From Thermoplasmata archaeon (GTDB lineage: Archaea > Thermoplasmatota > Thermoplasmata > Thermoplasmatales > Thermoplasmataceae): a stretch of DNA of 9,527 bases. The stretch spans positions 1 to 9,527 of the forward strand of contig JAKAQT010000055.1 in assembly GCA_021819605.1 (NCBI GenBank), given 5' to 3'. The position numbers were made by a program, and so were the translations under genes. Of the stretch, positions 1 through 6,204 are shown piece by piece (position 1 is the first letter of the stretch; every line of letters begins with the position of its first letter). The notes beneath the pieces were generated by a model, which saw nothing but the letters and a program-made list of their open reading frames with translations, ran no database searches and had not been told where the DNA came from.

Positions 1-27
1 CGTGCAGCCAGAATCAGTGAATGAATC

Positions 28-168
28 TCATCTTGTGTATTTCAATGGGTTCTTTTCAAAGGTCTCCTTGCACGTTTCATTGCAGAAATAGTACGTCTTA
101 CCCTTGTAGGATGTTTTCAGTGGTGTATCTTCCTTCACTTTCATTCCGCAAACAGGATCTATTGCCAT
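28..168 (-). CDS. Small YHS-domain heavy-metal-binding protein
   Basis: This is a complete 46-residue reading frame (ATG at 168, TGA at 28) that is almost entirely one YHS domain. The N-terminal DPVCGM motif (residues 4-9) and the later YYFCNETC stretch (residues 26-33) give three cysteines, C7, C29 and C33, in the usual spacing. The tail FEKNPLKY matches the end of the domain. YHS domains are related to TRASH domains and are found alone or fused to copper or heavy-metal ATPases and mercury or copper proteins, where they are thought to bind or hand over metal ions in the cytosol. There is no signal peptide or membrane segment. An in-frame stop lies a short way upstream with no other start codon between, so the ATG is well fixed. 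An AT-rich TATA-like stretch lies 18-31 nt upstream, fitting a leaderless mRNA. No partner gene is visible, because the window ends just downstream; a metal ATPase or regulator could lie beyond it. The family call is firm; the metal is unknown. Confidence 0.88.
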   Translation of the reverse strand: MAIDPVCGMKVKEDTPLKTSYKGKTYYFCNETCKETFEKNPLKYTR

Positions 169-185
169 GCCTGCATATTGTACAC

Positions 186-199
186 TTTTATTTCAAATA
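186..199 (-). promoter_or_regulatory. TATA-like promoter element of the YHS gene
   Basis: On the minus strand this reads TATTTGAAATAAAA. Depending on which half is the box, its centre lies about 22 or 28 nt before the ATG at 168, as expected for a leaderless archaeal transcript. One arm of an inverted repeat (197-203) overlaps its upstream edge, where TFB or a regulator would bind. This is assigned by position and composition only. Confidence 0.45.
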
Positions 200-237
200 C
201 GCGTTTAAGTTATGCAAATTGAAACGGATTCGCGTAT
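197..237. repeat. 7-bp inverted repeat upstream of the YHS gene
   Basis: ATACGCG at 197-203 is repeated in inverted form as CGCGTAT at 231-237, with perfect arms separated by 27 nt. The proximal arm abuts the TATA-like region of the YHS gene. The arm centres are 34 bp apart, roughly three helical turns, which would suit binding of a dimeric regulator. A chance occurrence is possible for arms this short. Confidence 0.35.
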
Positions 238-247
238 ACAGAATGTT

Positions 248-368
248 ATTATGCCTGCACATTCTATTTCTCAGGCTTTTGCGCCGTGGGAGCATCAGTG
301 CGTGCAGAAGAACGTTTTCAGTGTTTCGAGGCATGAGCCCAGTAGCGATGCATATTGCCAGGCATAAT
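248..368. repeat. 10-bp inverted repeat in the intergenic region
   Basis: ATTATGCCTG at 248-257 is perfectly inverted as CAGGCATAAT at 359-368, with 101 nt between. The core ATGCCTG also occurs at 167-173, overlapping the start codon of the YHS gene, so the core appears three times within about 200 nt. Apart from this and the nearby repeat at 197-237, the stretch from 169 to 459 holds no gene I can support: the frames open there are short, rich in Cys and Arg, and resemble no family. Confidence 0.35.
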
Positions 369-430
369 GATAAAATCAATGCATTTTGATCACGGGAATC
401 AAAGGATGTGGCTCAACGAACTCCAAAATG

Positions 431-438
431 TTTAGGTA
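431..438 (+). promoter_or_regulatory. Weak TATA-like element before the DUF488 gene
   Basis: The sequence TTTAGGTA is centred about 25 nt before the ATG at 460. The position fits a leaderless transcript beginning at that ATG, but the match to an archaeal TATA box is poor. Confidence 0.25.
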
Positions 439-459
439 TTGCTGTGGCAATCATATCAT

Positions 460-813
460 ATGAAACCCAATATCGCATTAAAGCGCATCTATGAAAGCGT
501 GGAAGATGATGGCTTCAGGGTGCTGGTTGAGCGGCTTTGGCCAAGGGGCATATCCAAGGAAAATGCCCATGTGGACTACTGGGCCAGGGACATTGCGCCC
601 AGTGCTGAACTGAGGCACTGGTATTCCCATGATCCGGATAAGTGGGTTGAATTCAGGGAAAGATACAAGGAGGAACTGAGGTTGAATGCTAAACTGGCGG
701 AATTCAGGGATATAGTTTTCAGCCACCCCATGGTTACATTCCTCTTTGCATCAAGGGAAACGGAGAAGAACAGTGCAAGCGTCCTGAGGGAGTTCATCCT
801 TCAGGATATGTAA
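460..813 (+). CDS. DUF488 family protein
   Basis: This 117-residue soluble protein belongs to the DUF488 (YeaO-like) family, whose biochemical role is not established. Signature elements are KRIYE near the N-terminus (8-12), RVLVERLWPRG (20-30) and LRHWYSHDP (51-59), followed by the charged helix WVEFRERYKEEL. The length is normal for the family, so the gene appears complete. The frame is open further upstream from a TTG at 439, but the ATG at 460 is preferred: homologues begin a few residues before the K-R-I/V-Y-E motif, and a weak TATA-like box sits at the right distance. The gene converges on the nicotinate phosphoribosyltransferase gene with only 16 nt between stop codons, so the two transcripts probably overlap at their 3' ends. 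No function can be read from the context. Confidence 0.88.
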   Translation: MKPNIALKRIYESVEDDGFRVLVERLWPRGISKENAHVDYWARDIAPSAELRHWYSHDPDKWVEFRERYKEELRLNAKLAEFRDIVFSHPMVTFLFASRETEKNSASVLREFILQDM

Positions 814-829
814 TTAATCCGGAGAGGAT

Positions 830-2008
830 CTATAGCACCGGCACTTTCTCAAGCTTTTCAAGTTCCTGCAGTGTGTGCTTTCTTATCTGCGAAGGCGATG
901 GGTATTTTCCCAGGGGTTCGCCTGACTTCAGGTACTGTTGCATGACCGGGGTCATATTGCCTCCGCACTGGCAGGTCTTAACATCCTCGCCCAGCGGCAC
1001 AGCAATGGTACTGTAACAGCGTTCGCATCTGAGCACCTGCTTTGCACCCGAGAATTTTCCTCTTTTGGTTAGCGGCTCCCCATTTACCTCCACTATGTCC
1101 ATTGCAAAATCAAAGGGCCTGGCGGAAGAGATTGATGTGCCTATGCCGAATGCAGCGACACCTGCCTCCTTAAGTTCCCTGAGATTCTCCAGCCTGAGGC
1201 CCCCGCTGGCCATGATCTTGACATGCCCATATCCCCTGAGGTCAAGCTCCCACCTGATCTCACGTATAAGTGCAGCAAAATTGCCTCTCCTTGATGAAGG
1301 AGTGTCAACCCTGATGAAATCCAGATCGGGTATTGTGGACGCAGCCTCAATGGCAGCAAATTTCTCGTCCATGAATGTGTCTATGAGGACAGTTTTTTTG
1401 CCTGGAGCAGCAGATCTTACCGTGAGATCCCATGCCTTTCTGTCTCCCATCAGCAGTGCCAGGGCATGCGGCATTGTGCCGATTGGATCCGTTCCGGTAA
1501 CCCTGCCGCCAAGAATTCCGGAAACGCCATCTGCACCACCAATGTATGCGGATCTGTCAATCATGGGCGAGATAGCAGGATGCATCCTTCTTATGCCAAA
1601 GGAAAAGAATGGGGTGTCGCCCAGTTCCCTCCTGATCTTTGCGGAGTAGGTTGAAATACCCGATGCCTGGCAGATGAAGCCAAGTATGGCAGTCTCAAGG
1701 TTCCCGAAGCTTGAGTATGGACCTTCCACCCTGAGGAACGGTACAGGTGTCCCGGTGGAATCGCGGGGTGGAAGTATTGTGCCTTCAGGTATTGCATAGA
1801 CATCAAGATTCTTCCCCCTGAGAAGATGGATAACCTCATCAAGGCCAGAGAAATTCACCCAGGTGTCAAGGGGGCCCGATACAGTGACCTCTGCTTTCAC
1901 GCGGTCACTGGCTTCCGATCCTGATGCGCTCAGGCTTCTCTGAAAATACACGTCTGAGGCCAGTCCTTCCGATATTTCTTTCTCCGTTGCAATATTGTAG
2001 CCTGTCAT
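830..2008 (-). CDS. pncB: Nicotinate phosphoribosyltransferase
   Basis: This 392-residue cytosolic enzyme joins nicotinate to phosphoribosyl pyrophosphate, giving nicotinate mononucleotide, the entry step of Preiss-Handler NAD synthesis. It resembles the Thermoplasma acidophilum enzyme along its length: GLASDVYF near the N-terminus, SGPLDTWVNFSGLDEV, FFSFGIRRMHPAISPMIDRS (from about 135), DTPSSRRGNF, MASGGL (about 266-271) and FGIGTSIS, which are parts of the barrel and phosphate-binding sites. The C-terminus carries C328-x2-C331 and C346-x-C348, matching the zinc-knuckle described for the Thermoplasma structure. The frame extends ten codons further upstream, overlapping the nicotinamidase gene, but the ATG at 2008 aligns exactly with the Thermoplasma start as I recall it. 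It also leaves a 7-nt gap after the upstream stop, with AAGGATT as a weak ribosome-binding site. It is the last gene of the cysS-pncA-pncB operon. All core motifs appear intact. Confidence 0.94.
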   Translation of the reverse strand: MTGYNIATEKEISEGLASDVYFQRSLSASGSEASDRVKAEVTVSGPLDTWVNFSGLDEVIHLLRGKNLDVYAIPEGTILPPRDSTGTPVPFLRVEGPYSSFGNLETAILGFICQASGISTYSAKIRRELGDTPFFSFGIRRMHPAISPMIDRSAYIGGADGVSGILGGRVTGTDPIGTMPHALALLMGDRKAWDLTVRSAAPGKKTVLIDTFMDEKFAAIEAASTIPDLDFIRVDTPSSRRGNFAALIREIRWELDLRGYGHVKIMASGGLRLENLRELKEAGVAAFGIGTSISSARPFDFAMDIVEVNGEPLTKRGKFSGAKQVLRCERCYSTIAVPLGEDVKTCQCGGNMTPVMQQYLKSGEPLGKYPSPSQIRKHTLQELEKLEKVPVL

Positions 2009-2015
2009 AATCCTT

Positions 2016-2546
2016 TCACAATTCCTTCTGAAATTCATCAGTTGTTGCTATTCTGAAGCCATAGTTCCGCGATATAAATTCCATGGCATCCTCATGGCGC
2101 TTTTCATCAATGGCAGTGCAGAGATCAGAGAGAACCACAGCGCCATAGTTGTTGAAAAACGCACCAGAGCAGGTGTGCAGCACACATATGTCTGTGCTTA
2201 TCCCGAATATTACAAGATCCGTGACGTGCCTTGCCCTGAGATATCCGTCAAGATCTGTCTGGAAGAATGCATCATAATGGCGCTTTGTGATCCTGTACCC
2301 GCTGATGGCCTCAAGTGCAGGATAGAGGCGGCATCCGGGAGTGCCTGCAAGGCAGTGTTCGCCCCAAACCGCAAATTCAGGATCATCCTTAACATGTGTG
2401 TCCAGTGTGAATATTACCTCGGATCCGGCGGGAAGGCTGGAAAGAAAGCGCGCCGCCCGTTCTGCAACTTCCACAGCCCTCTTGGAACCGAATTTTCCCG
2501 TGACAAAATCATTCACAAGGTCAACCGCAACATATGCACGCTTCAC
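2016..2546 (-). CDS. pncA: Nicotinamidase (isochorismatase-like cysteine hydrolase)
   Basis: This 176-residue cytosolic hydrolase most likely converts nicotinamide to nicotinate and ammonia, supplying the phosphoribosyltransferase encoded next. The cysteine-hydrolase triad is visible as D9 (VAVDLVNDF), K88 (ITKRHYDAFF) and C121 (STDICVLHT). The metal-site residues that set nicotinamidases apart from other isochorismatase-like enzymes are also in place: D49 and H51 in TLDTH, and H64 in WGEHC. GTPG (68-71) is the usual family loop. The start is a GTG whose bases overlap the cysS stop as GTGA. A strong Shine-Dalgarno, GGAGGCGAT, lies within the end of cysS with the GGAGG core 9 nt before the GTG, so translation is probably coupled. 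Motifs alone could fit another amidohydrolase of this superfamily, but adjacency to pncB makes nicotinamidase by far the best call. Confidence 0.92.
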   Translation of the reverse strand: MKRAYVAVDLVNDFVTGKFGSKRAVEVAERAARFLSSLPAGSEVIFTLDTHVKDDPEFAVWGEHCLAGTPGCRLYPALEAISGYRITKRHYDAFFQTDLDGYLRARHVTDLVIFGISTDICVLHTCSGAFFNNYGAVVLSDLCTAIDEKRHEDAMEFISRNYGFRIATTDEFQKEL

Positions 2547-3931
2547 GAATCATCGCCTCCCTCTGCAGAATTCAACCACCATGCTGTGTCACTGCCGTTA
2601 TCCTCTATGTATACTCCCATCTCCAGCAGCCTGCTTCTTATGGAATCTGCCAGCTGGTACTGCTTTATTGTTCTGAGATCTTTCCTTATATTGAGGAGGA
2701 GTTCAACAGTTCCGGAAACGGTCACATCTGAAGAGCCCTTCCTGATGATTCCTGCAAATGAATCCACCCATTTCAGTACGCTGTATGCCTGATTGAGCTC
2801 ATCTTTCCCAAGATGTTCAAGATCTGCGTTCCAGGAACCCACAAGTTTAATGACATCGCGGAACAGGCCGCGGAAATCCATGTTATCCCGGACGATTGAG
2901 TTCAGGGATGAAATCATGTCATAATCCATCCTGTACTTTGCACTGTCTCCAAGTTTCAGGAGCACCTTGTTGTAAAGTATTGAGATCTGGCTGACATTCC
3001 TTCTGGCCTCCTGGAGCAGGGATTCGGAATAGTTCAGGGAACTGCTGAAGTTGGCGTTAAGAAGTGCGAATCGAAGGTCTTCTGCCCCGTATGACCTGAG
3101 GACCTCCCTTATGGTTACGAAGTTCTTCAGGGATTTGCTCATCTTCTCATCGTTTACGTTTATCATTCCGGTGTGAATCCAGTAATCCACAAGGCGGTCT
3201 TTTCCGCTTATTGATCGTTCAATGGCGATCTCTGCATCATGATGCGGAAATATGAGATCCATACCGCCCCCATGGATATCGTACACCGGCCCGAAGTATC
3301 TGTCGGTTATGGCAGTGTCTTCAATGTGCCAGCCAGGCCTGCCCTTACCCCATGGTGATTCCCAGTAGGGCTCCCCCGGCTTCATCTTCTTCCATATGGC
3401 AAAGTCACGGGGGTTTTTCTTTGTGGCGGAGGTATCGGAAGAAGAAAGCAGGGTATCCGGATTCTGCCCCCATAGCTTTCCGTAGTCCGGGAATTTTGAG
3501 ATATCAAAGTACACGCCATCATCTGTTTCATATGCTATTCCTTTTCGAATCAGGATGGATATCTGGGCCAGAATCTCGGCAATGTGGTCAGTTGCGTGCG
3601 CAAAGAAGTTGACGCTGTCCACCCTGAGCCTGGACATTATAATATGGAATTCCTCGGTGTAACGCCGAGAAATCACGTCATAGCTGACGCCCTCAGCATT
3701 GGCGCGATCTATGATCTTGTCGTCAATGTCAGTTATGTTCTGCAGATAGAACACCCTGTACCCTGAGGTTCTCAGGTATTTAACAAAAGCATCGAAGAAT
3801 ATATACGTCCTTGCGTGGCCTATGTGGAAGTTGTCCTGTACAGTGGGACCACAGACGAACACCCTGATTACCCGGTTGTGCGGGAGATCAAGAGCAATCC
3901 TGGTCCGGGCCATTGTATCATAAATCCTCAT
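2543..3931 (-). CDS. cysS: Cysteinyl-tRNA synthetase
   Basis: This 462-residue class I aminoacyl-tRNA synthetase charges tRNA-Cys with cysteine in the cytosol. Visible motifs are FVCGPTVQD (C27), the HIGH signature at 36-39, TDIDDKII, GRPGWHIED (about 198-205), the FPHHDAE region (228-234) and KMSKS at 263-267, followed by a helical anticodon-binding C-terminus ending in the family tail LADSIRSRLLEMG-IED. Three of four zinc ligands known from the E. coli enzyme (C28, C209, H234, E238) are kept as C27, H230 and E234 at exact spacing, but the C209 position is Asp205. A GTG at 3970 would add 13 residues; the ATG at 3931 is preferred because the family starts just before this point and a TATA-like box lies about 30 nt upstream. 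This is the first gene of the operon with pncA and pncB and is divergent from the EamA permease gene. Confidence 0.96.
   Translation of the reverse strand: MRIYDTMARTRIALDLPHNRVIRVFVCGPTVQDNFHIGHARTYIFFDAFVKYLRTSGYRVFYLQNITDIDDKIIDRANAEGVSYDVISRRYTEEFHIIMSRLRVDSVNFFAHATDHIAEILAQISILIRKGIAYETDDGVYFDISKFPDYGKLWGQNPDTLLSSSDTSATKKNPRDFAIWKKMKPGEPYWESPWGKGRPGWHIEDTAITDRYFGPVYDIHGGGMDLIFPHHDAEIAIERSISGKDRLVDYWIHTGMINVNDEKMSKSLKNFVTIREVLRSYGAEDLRFALLNANFSSSLNYSESLLQEARRNVSQISILYNKVLLKLGDSAKYRMDYDMISSLNSIVRDNMDFRGLFRDVIKLVGSWNADLEHLGKDELNQAYSVLKWVDSFAGIIRKGSSDVTVSGTVELLLNIRKDLRTIKQYQLADSIRSRLLEMGVYIEDNGSDTAWWLNSAEGGDDS
2552..2560 (-). promoter_or_regulatory. Shine-Dalgarno for the nicotinamidase gene
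   Basis: On the minus strand this reads GGAGGCGAT, nearly the full archaeal anti-16S complement GGAGGTGAT. It lies inside the last codons of cysS, and its GGAGG core is 9 nt before the GTG start. It is the clearest ribosome-binding site in the window and settles the use of the GTG. Confidence 0.85.
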
Positions 3932-3957
3932 CTGCCTGGAACCATATTGCACTGAGA

Positions 3958-3965
3958 TAATAAAA
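3958..3965 (-). promoter_or_regulatory. TATA-like promoter element of the cysS operon
   Basis: On the minus strand this reads TTTTATTA and is centred about 30 nt before the cysS ATG at 3931. It predicts a leaderless or nearly leaderless mRNA carrying cysS, pncA and pncB. Confidence 0.55.
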
Positions 3966-4008
3966 TTCACCCAGTGGGTAATTGAGAGACATTAAGCATG
4001 GAACATGG

Positions 4009-4018
4009 AAAATTAATA
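4009..4018 (+). promoter_or_regulatory. TATA-like promoter element of the EamA gene
   Basis: AAAATTAATA is centred about 28 nt before the ATG at 4042, and no Shine-Dalgarno precedes that ATG. This supports a leaderless transcript starting at 4042 rather than the TTG at 3982. The element is separate from the divergent cysS TATA box. Confidence 0.55.
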
Positions 4019-4041
4019 GCAACTGCAGGTTTACTTACTGG

Positions 4042-4974
4042 ATGGAGGCAGTTCCTGTAGAGAACAGTAGAAGAATTCAGGCAGGAGGAATAGTTCTTGC
4101 AATCATCGGAGCATCCCTCTGGGGACTTTCCGGAACATTGTCATCCATCCTCTTCAGGGATTACGGCATGCCTTTCTCGACCCTTGTATCGCTGAGGATG
4201 ATACTTGCCGGAATAATTGCCCTGGCTGTACTGCGCCCAAAATTCCCGAAAAGGTCAGTGCGTGATTTCCTGGTATTTGCACTGGCAGGCCTTTTTGGTG
4301 TCCAGATAACGTACCTCGCCACCATAAGCTACTCCAATGCGCCAACTGCCACTCTCCTGCAGTATCTGTTCTTTCCCATTGTGATGATATATGAAGTTGC
4401 CAGGAGGAAAGTCAGCCTTACGGCAGGGATACTGGTATCGGTGGCCCTTGCGCTTGGCGGAACATTTGAGCTTACAACCAGCTTTCCGAGCCATTCAGCT
4501 GCCATCATCCTCAGCCCGCTTGCCCTGATTTTCGGGTTGCTGTCAGCCCTGACTGCAGCCCTGTACACAATAATGTCCGGGCCGCTCATCAGGCAGAATG
4601 GCACGCTCCCGGTGATCGCATGGGCATTCGTCATCGGCGGGGCTTTCTCTGTCATTTTCAGCCTGAACAGCAGTTATACCTATTTCTCCGGTATCCATGT
4701 TAGCGAATTGCCGGCCATCATCACGCTGGTGCTTCTTGTGGCAGTCTTTGGCACACTGGTGGCCTTTGGCCTTTATATAAGGAGCATGCAGGAGATCACC
4801 GCCACCCAGGCTTCCCTTGCCGGAACCATGGAACCAATTACGGCCGCTCTTTCGTCAGCCATTCTTCTTGGAATATTCCTGACAGGTTTCCAGTATGTGG
4901 GAGGCGTGATGATAATCATGGCCATAATCATTGTTCAGCTCTTCTCGTTCAGGCCAAAGACCACAGCTGAATGA
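4042..4974 (+). CDS. EamA (drug/metabolite transporter superfamily) permease
   Basis: This 310-residue integral membrane protein is built as two tandem EamA repeats with about ten hydrophobic segments. The first repeat opens with GGIVLAIIGASLWGLSGTLSSILFRDYG, typical of the family, with AW/LWG near the start of helix 1. The second repeat begins around residue 160 and ends in the common arrangement E-P-(I/V)-x-A, seen as MEPITAALSSAILLG, followed by a final helix and a short polar tail. Family members export amino acids, metabolites or drugs, driven by an ion gradient; the substrate cannot be told from sequence. The frame is open from a TTG at 3982, but the ATG at 4042 starts just before helix 1 and is placed correctly relative to a TATA-like box. 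Thirty-nine nucleotides downstream on the same strand is an MFS permease gene with its own TATA-like box, so a shared operon is possible but not required. Confidence 0.9.
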   Translation: MEAVPVENSRRIQAGGIVLAIIGASLWGLSGTLSSILFRDYGMPFSTLVSLRMILAGIIALAVLRPKFPKRSVRDFLVFALAGLFGVQITYLATISYSNAPTATLLQYLFFPIVMIYEVARRKVSLTAGILVSVALALGGTFELTTSFPSHSAAIILSPLALIFGLLSALTAALYTIMSGPLIRQNGTLPVIAWAFVIGGAFSVIFSLNSSYTYFSGIHVSELPAIITLVLLVAVFGTLVAFGLYIRSMQEITATQASLAGTMEPITAALSSAILLGIFLTGFQYVGGVMIIMAIIIVQLFSFRPKTTAE

Positions 4975-4983
4975 ATCATTCAG

Positions 4984-4991
4984 ATTTAATA
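4984..4991 (+). promoter_or_regulatory. TATA-like promoter element of the MFS gene
   Basis: ATTTAATA sits in the 39-nt gap after the EamA gene, centred 26-27 nt before the ATG at 5014. This is the ideal distance for a leaderless archaeal transcript, so the MFS gene can probably be expressed separately from the EamA gene. Confidence 0.55.
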
Positions 4992-5013
4992 CGATTCCGC
5001 AATCAGGGATGGC

Positions 5014-6204
5014 ATGATGGCAGGCTTAAACCGAAAGGACAGACAGCTCATAGGCGCTGTTGGTTTCATGGAGGTGGTCCGCATGCTTGGCATCTTCCTC
5101 ATACTGCCCGTGCTTGAGGTATATTCTGCAAGCCTCACCAATTCTGTCATTCTGATTGCCCTTGCATTTGGAGCATACGGGCTTGCCTCGGCAATTTTCC
5201 AGAGTTTCTTCGGAATCCTTTCGGACAGGATAGGCAGGAAAGCGGCCATAATAATAGGCCTTATACCGTTCATCGCTGGCAACCTTCTTACCTTCGCAGA
5301 CCACACCATACTCATGTTGATTGTGGGCAGATTCATCGCCGGTGCGGGTGCCATAGGGTCAGTGGCCACAGCAATGGTCCAGGAGAACGTTCCGGAGCAG
5401 AAGAGGAATGCGGCCATGGCACTGGTTGGCATTCCAGTTGGAATTGCATTTCTCATTGGACTGCTCCTGGGCCCTGAGCTTGGATACGCAATCGGATTCT
5501 ATTACCTCTTCCTTATATCGGCGGTTCTGGGCGTTGCAGCCGTTGCCATAGTCATCCCGCTGAAGGTGTCACAGAACAGGGCCGTACACAGACCATCCGC
5601 CATTTACGGCATCAACAGGATATCAGCCTCCCTGGCCGTGGCCGGATTTTCCGTATCATTCTTCATGATACTGTTCTTCTATTACTTCCAGGTCTTCGCC
5701 ACCGGGATACTGCTGCAGAACAACTATGTGCTTCCCATATTCATTCCCGGAATCATCGGGGGAGGCATAGCTGTGATGATTGCAGGGAAATTTGAGGGAA
5801 AGCGCACCACGGTAATGGCCGTTGCCGCCATAGCAGTGATCCTCGTATCCGTGCCCATACTGTTTCTTGCTCCCCTGCAGAAAGGTTCGCTGCTCATAAT
5901 AGAGATTGGTTCCGTGGTATTCTTCCTTGGATATTCGCTGTATGAGATCGTGTTCCCAACTGCCATCACAAGGTTCGCATCCAGATACCATTACGGTTCC
6001 AACCTGGGCATTTTCAACACGCTCCAGCATGTGGGGCAGTTCGCCGGCGGGACAGCCAGTGGAATAATTCTCGGGCTCCAGCTGAACAGGGGTTCCCAGC
6101 TTTCGGCACTGGTCATCCTGCTTGTGCTGATGGGTGTGGCCATGGTTCTTTCTGCAATGGTATACACCGGTTCAAGGACAGGCAGAATCACGGCGCAAGC
6201 ATAG
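5014..6204 (+). CDS. Major facilitator superfamily permease
   Basis: This 396-residue, very hydrophobic protein has about twelve predicted membrane segments in two halves. MFS motif A is clear between helices 2 and 3 as GILSDRIGRK (67-76), and helix 4 begins with GRFIAGAGAIG, another conserved MFS stretch that usually follows. A polar loop around residues 184-200 separates the halves. The family moves small molecules by proton symport or antiport; the sequence resembles multidrug or metabolite efflux members, but I cannot name a substrate. Two adjacent ATGs (5014 and 5017) are possible starts; the first is kept because it lies 26-27 nt from a TATA-like box. The 3' end overlaps the convergent histidine-phosphatase gene by 17 nt. 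It forms a transporter pair with the EamA gene immediately upstream, but a functional link is unproven. Confidence 0.9.
   Translation: MMAGLNRKDRQLIGAVGFMEVVRMLGIFLILPVLEVYSASLTNSVILIALAFGAYGLASAIFQSFFGILSDRIGRKAAIIIGLIPFIAGNLLTFADHTILMLIVGRFIAGAGAIGSVATAMVQENVPEQKRNAAMALVGIPVGIAFLIGLLLGPELGYAIGFYYLFLISAVLGVAAVAIVIPLKVSQNRAVHRPSAIYGINRISASLAVAGFSVSFFMILFFYYFQVFATGILLQNNYVLPIFIPGIIGGGIAVMIAGKFEGKRTTVMAVAAIAVILVSVPILFLAPLQKGSLLIIEIGSVVFFLGYSLYEIVFPTAITRFASRYHYGSNLGIFNTLQHVGQFAGGTASGIILGLQLNRGSQLSALVILLVLMGVAMVLSAMVYTGSRTGRITAQA

Noticed and set aside
188..379. 63-codon minus-strand frame upstream of the YHS gene
   Set aside because: It covers the YHS promoter region and the inverted repeats, has no recognisable domain, and no convincing promoter or ribosome-binding site was seen.
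21..389. 122-codon open frame on the plus strand at the left edge
   Set aside because: It is antisense to the well-supported YHS gene for much of its length, is rich in Cys, Arg and Phe, and matches no family I know.
439..459. Seven-codon N-terminal extension of the DUF488 protein from a TTG
   Set aside because: The family begins near the ATG at 460, and the weak TATA-like box would lie at the TTG itself.
1065..1649. 194-codon plus-strand frame
   Set aside because: It lies wholly inside pncB on the opposite strand, and its Ser/Pro/Ala-rich product is typical of an antisense shadow.
2094..2792. 232-codon plus-strand frame
   Set aside because: It spans the nicotinamidase gene and the end of cysS on the opposite strand; both of those have full catalytic motifs and this frame has none.
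3932..3970. 13-codon N-terminal extension of the cysteinyl-tRNA synthetase from a GTG at 3970
   Set aside because: It would place the TATA-like box inside the coding region, and the family starts at about the ATG at 3931.
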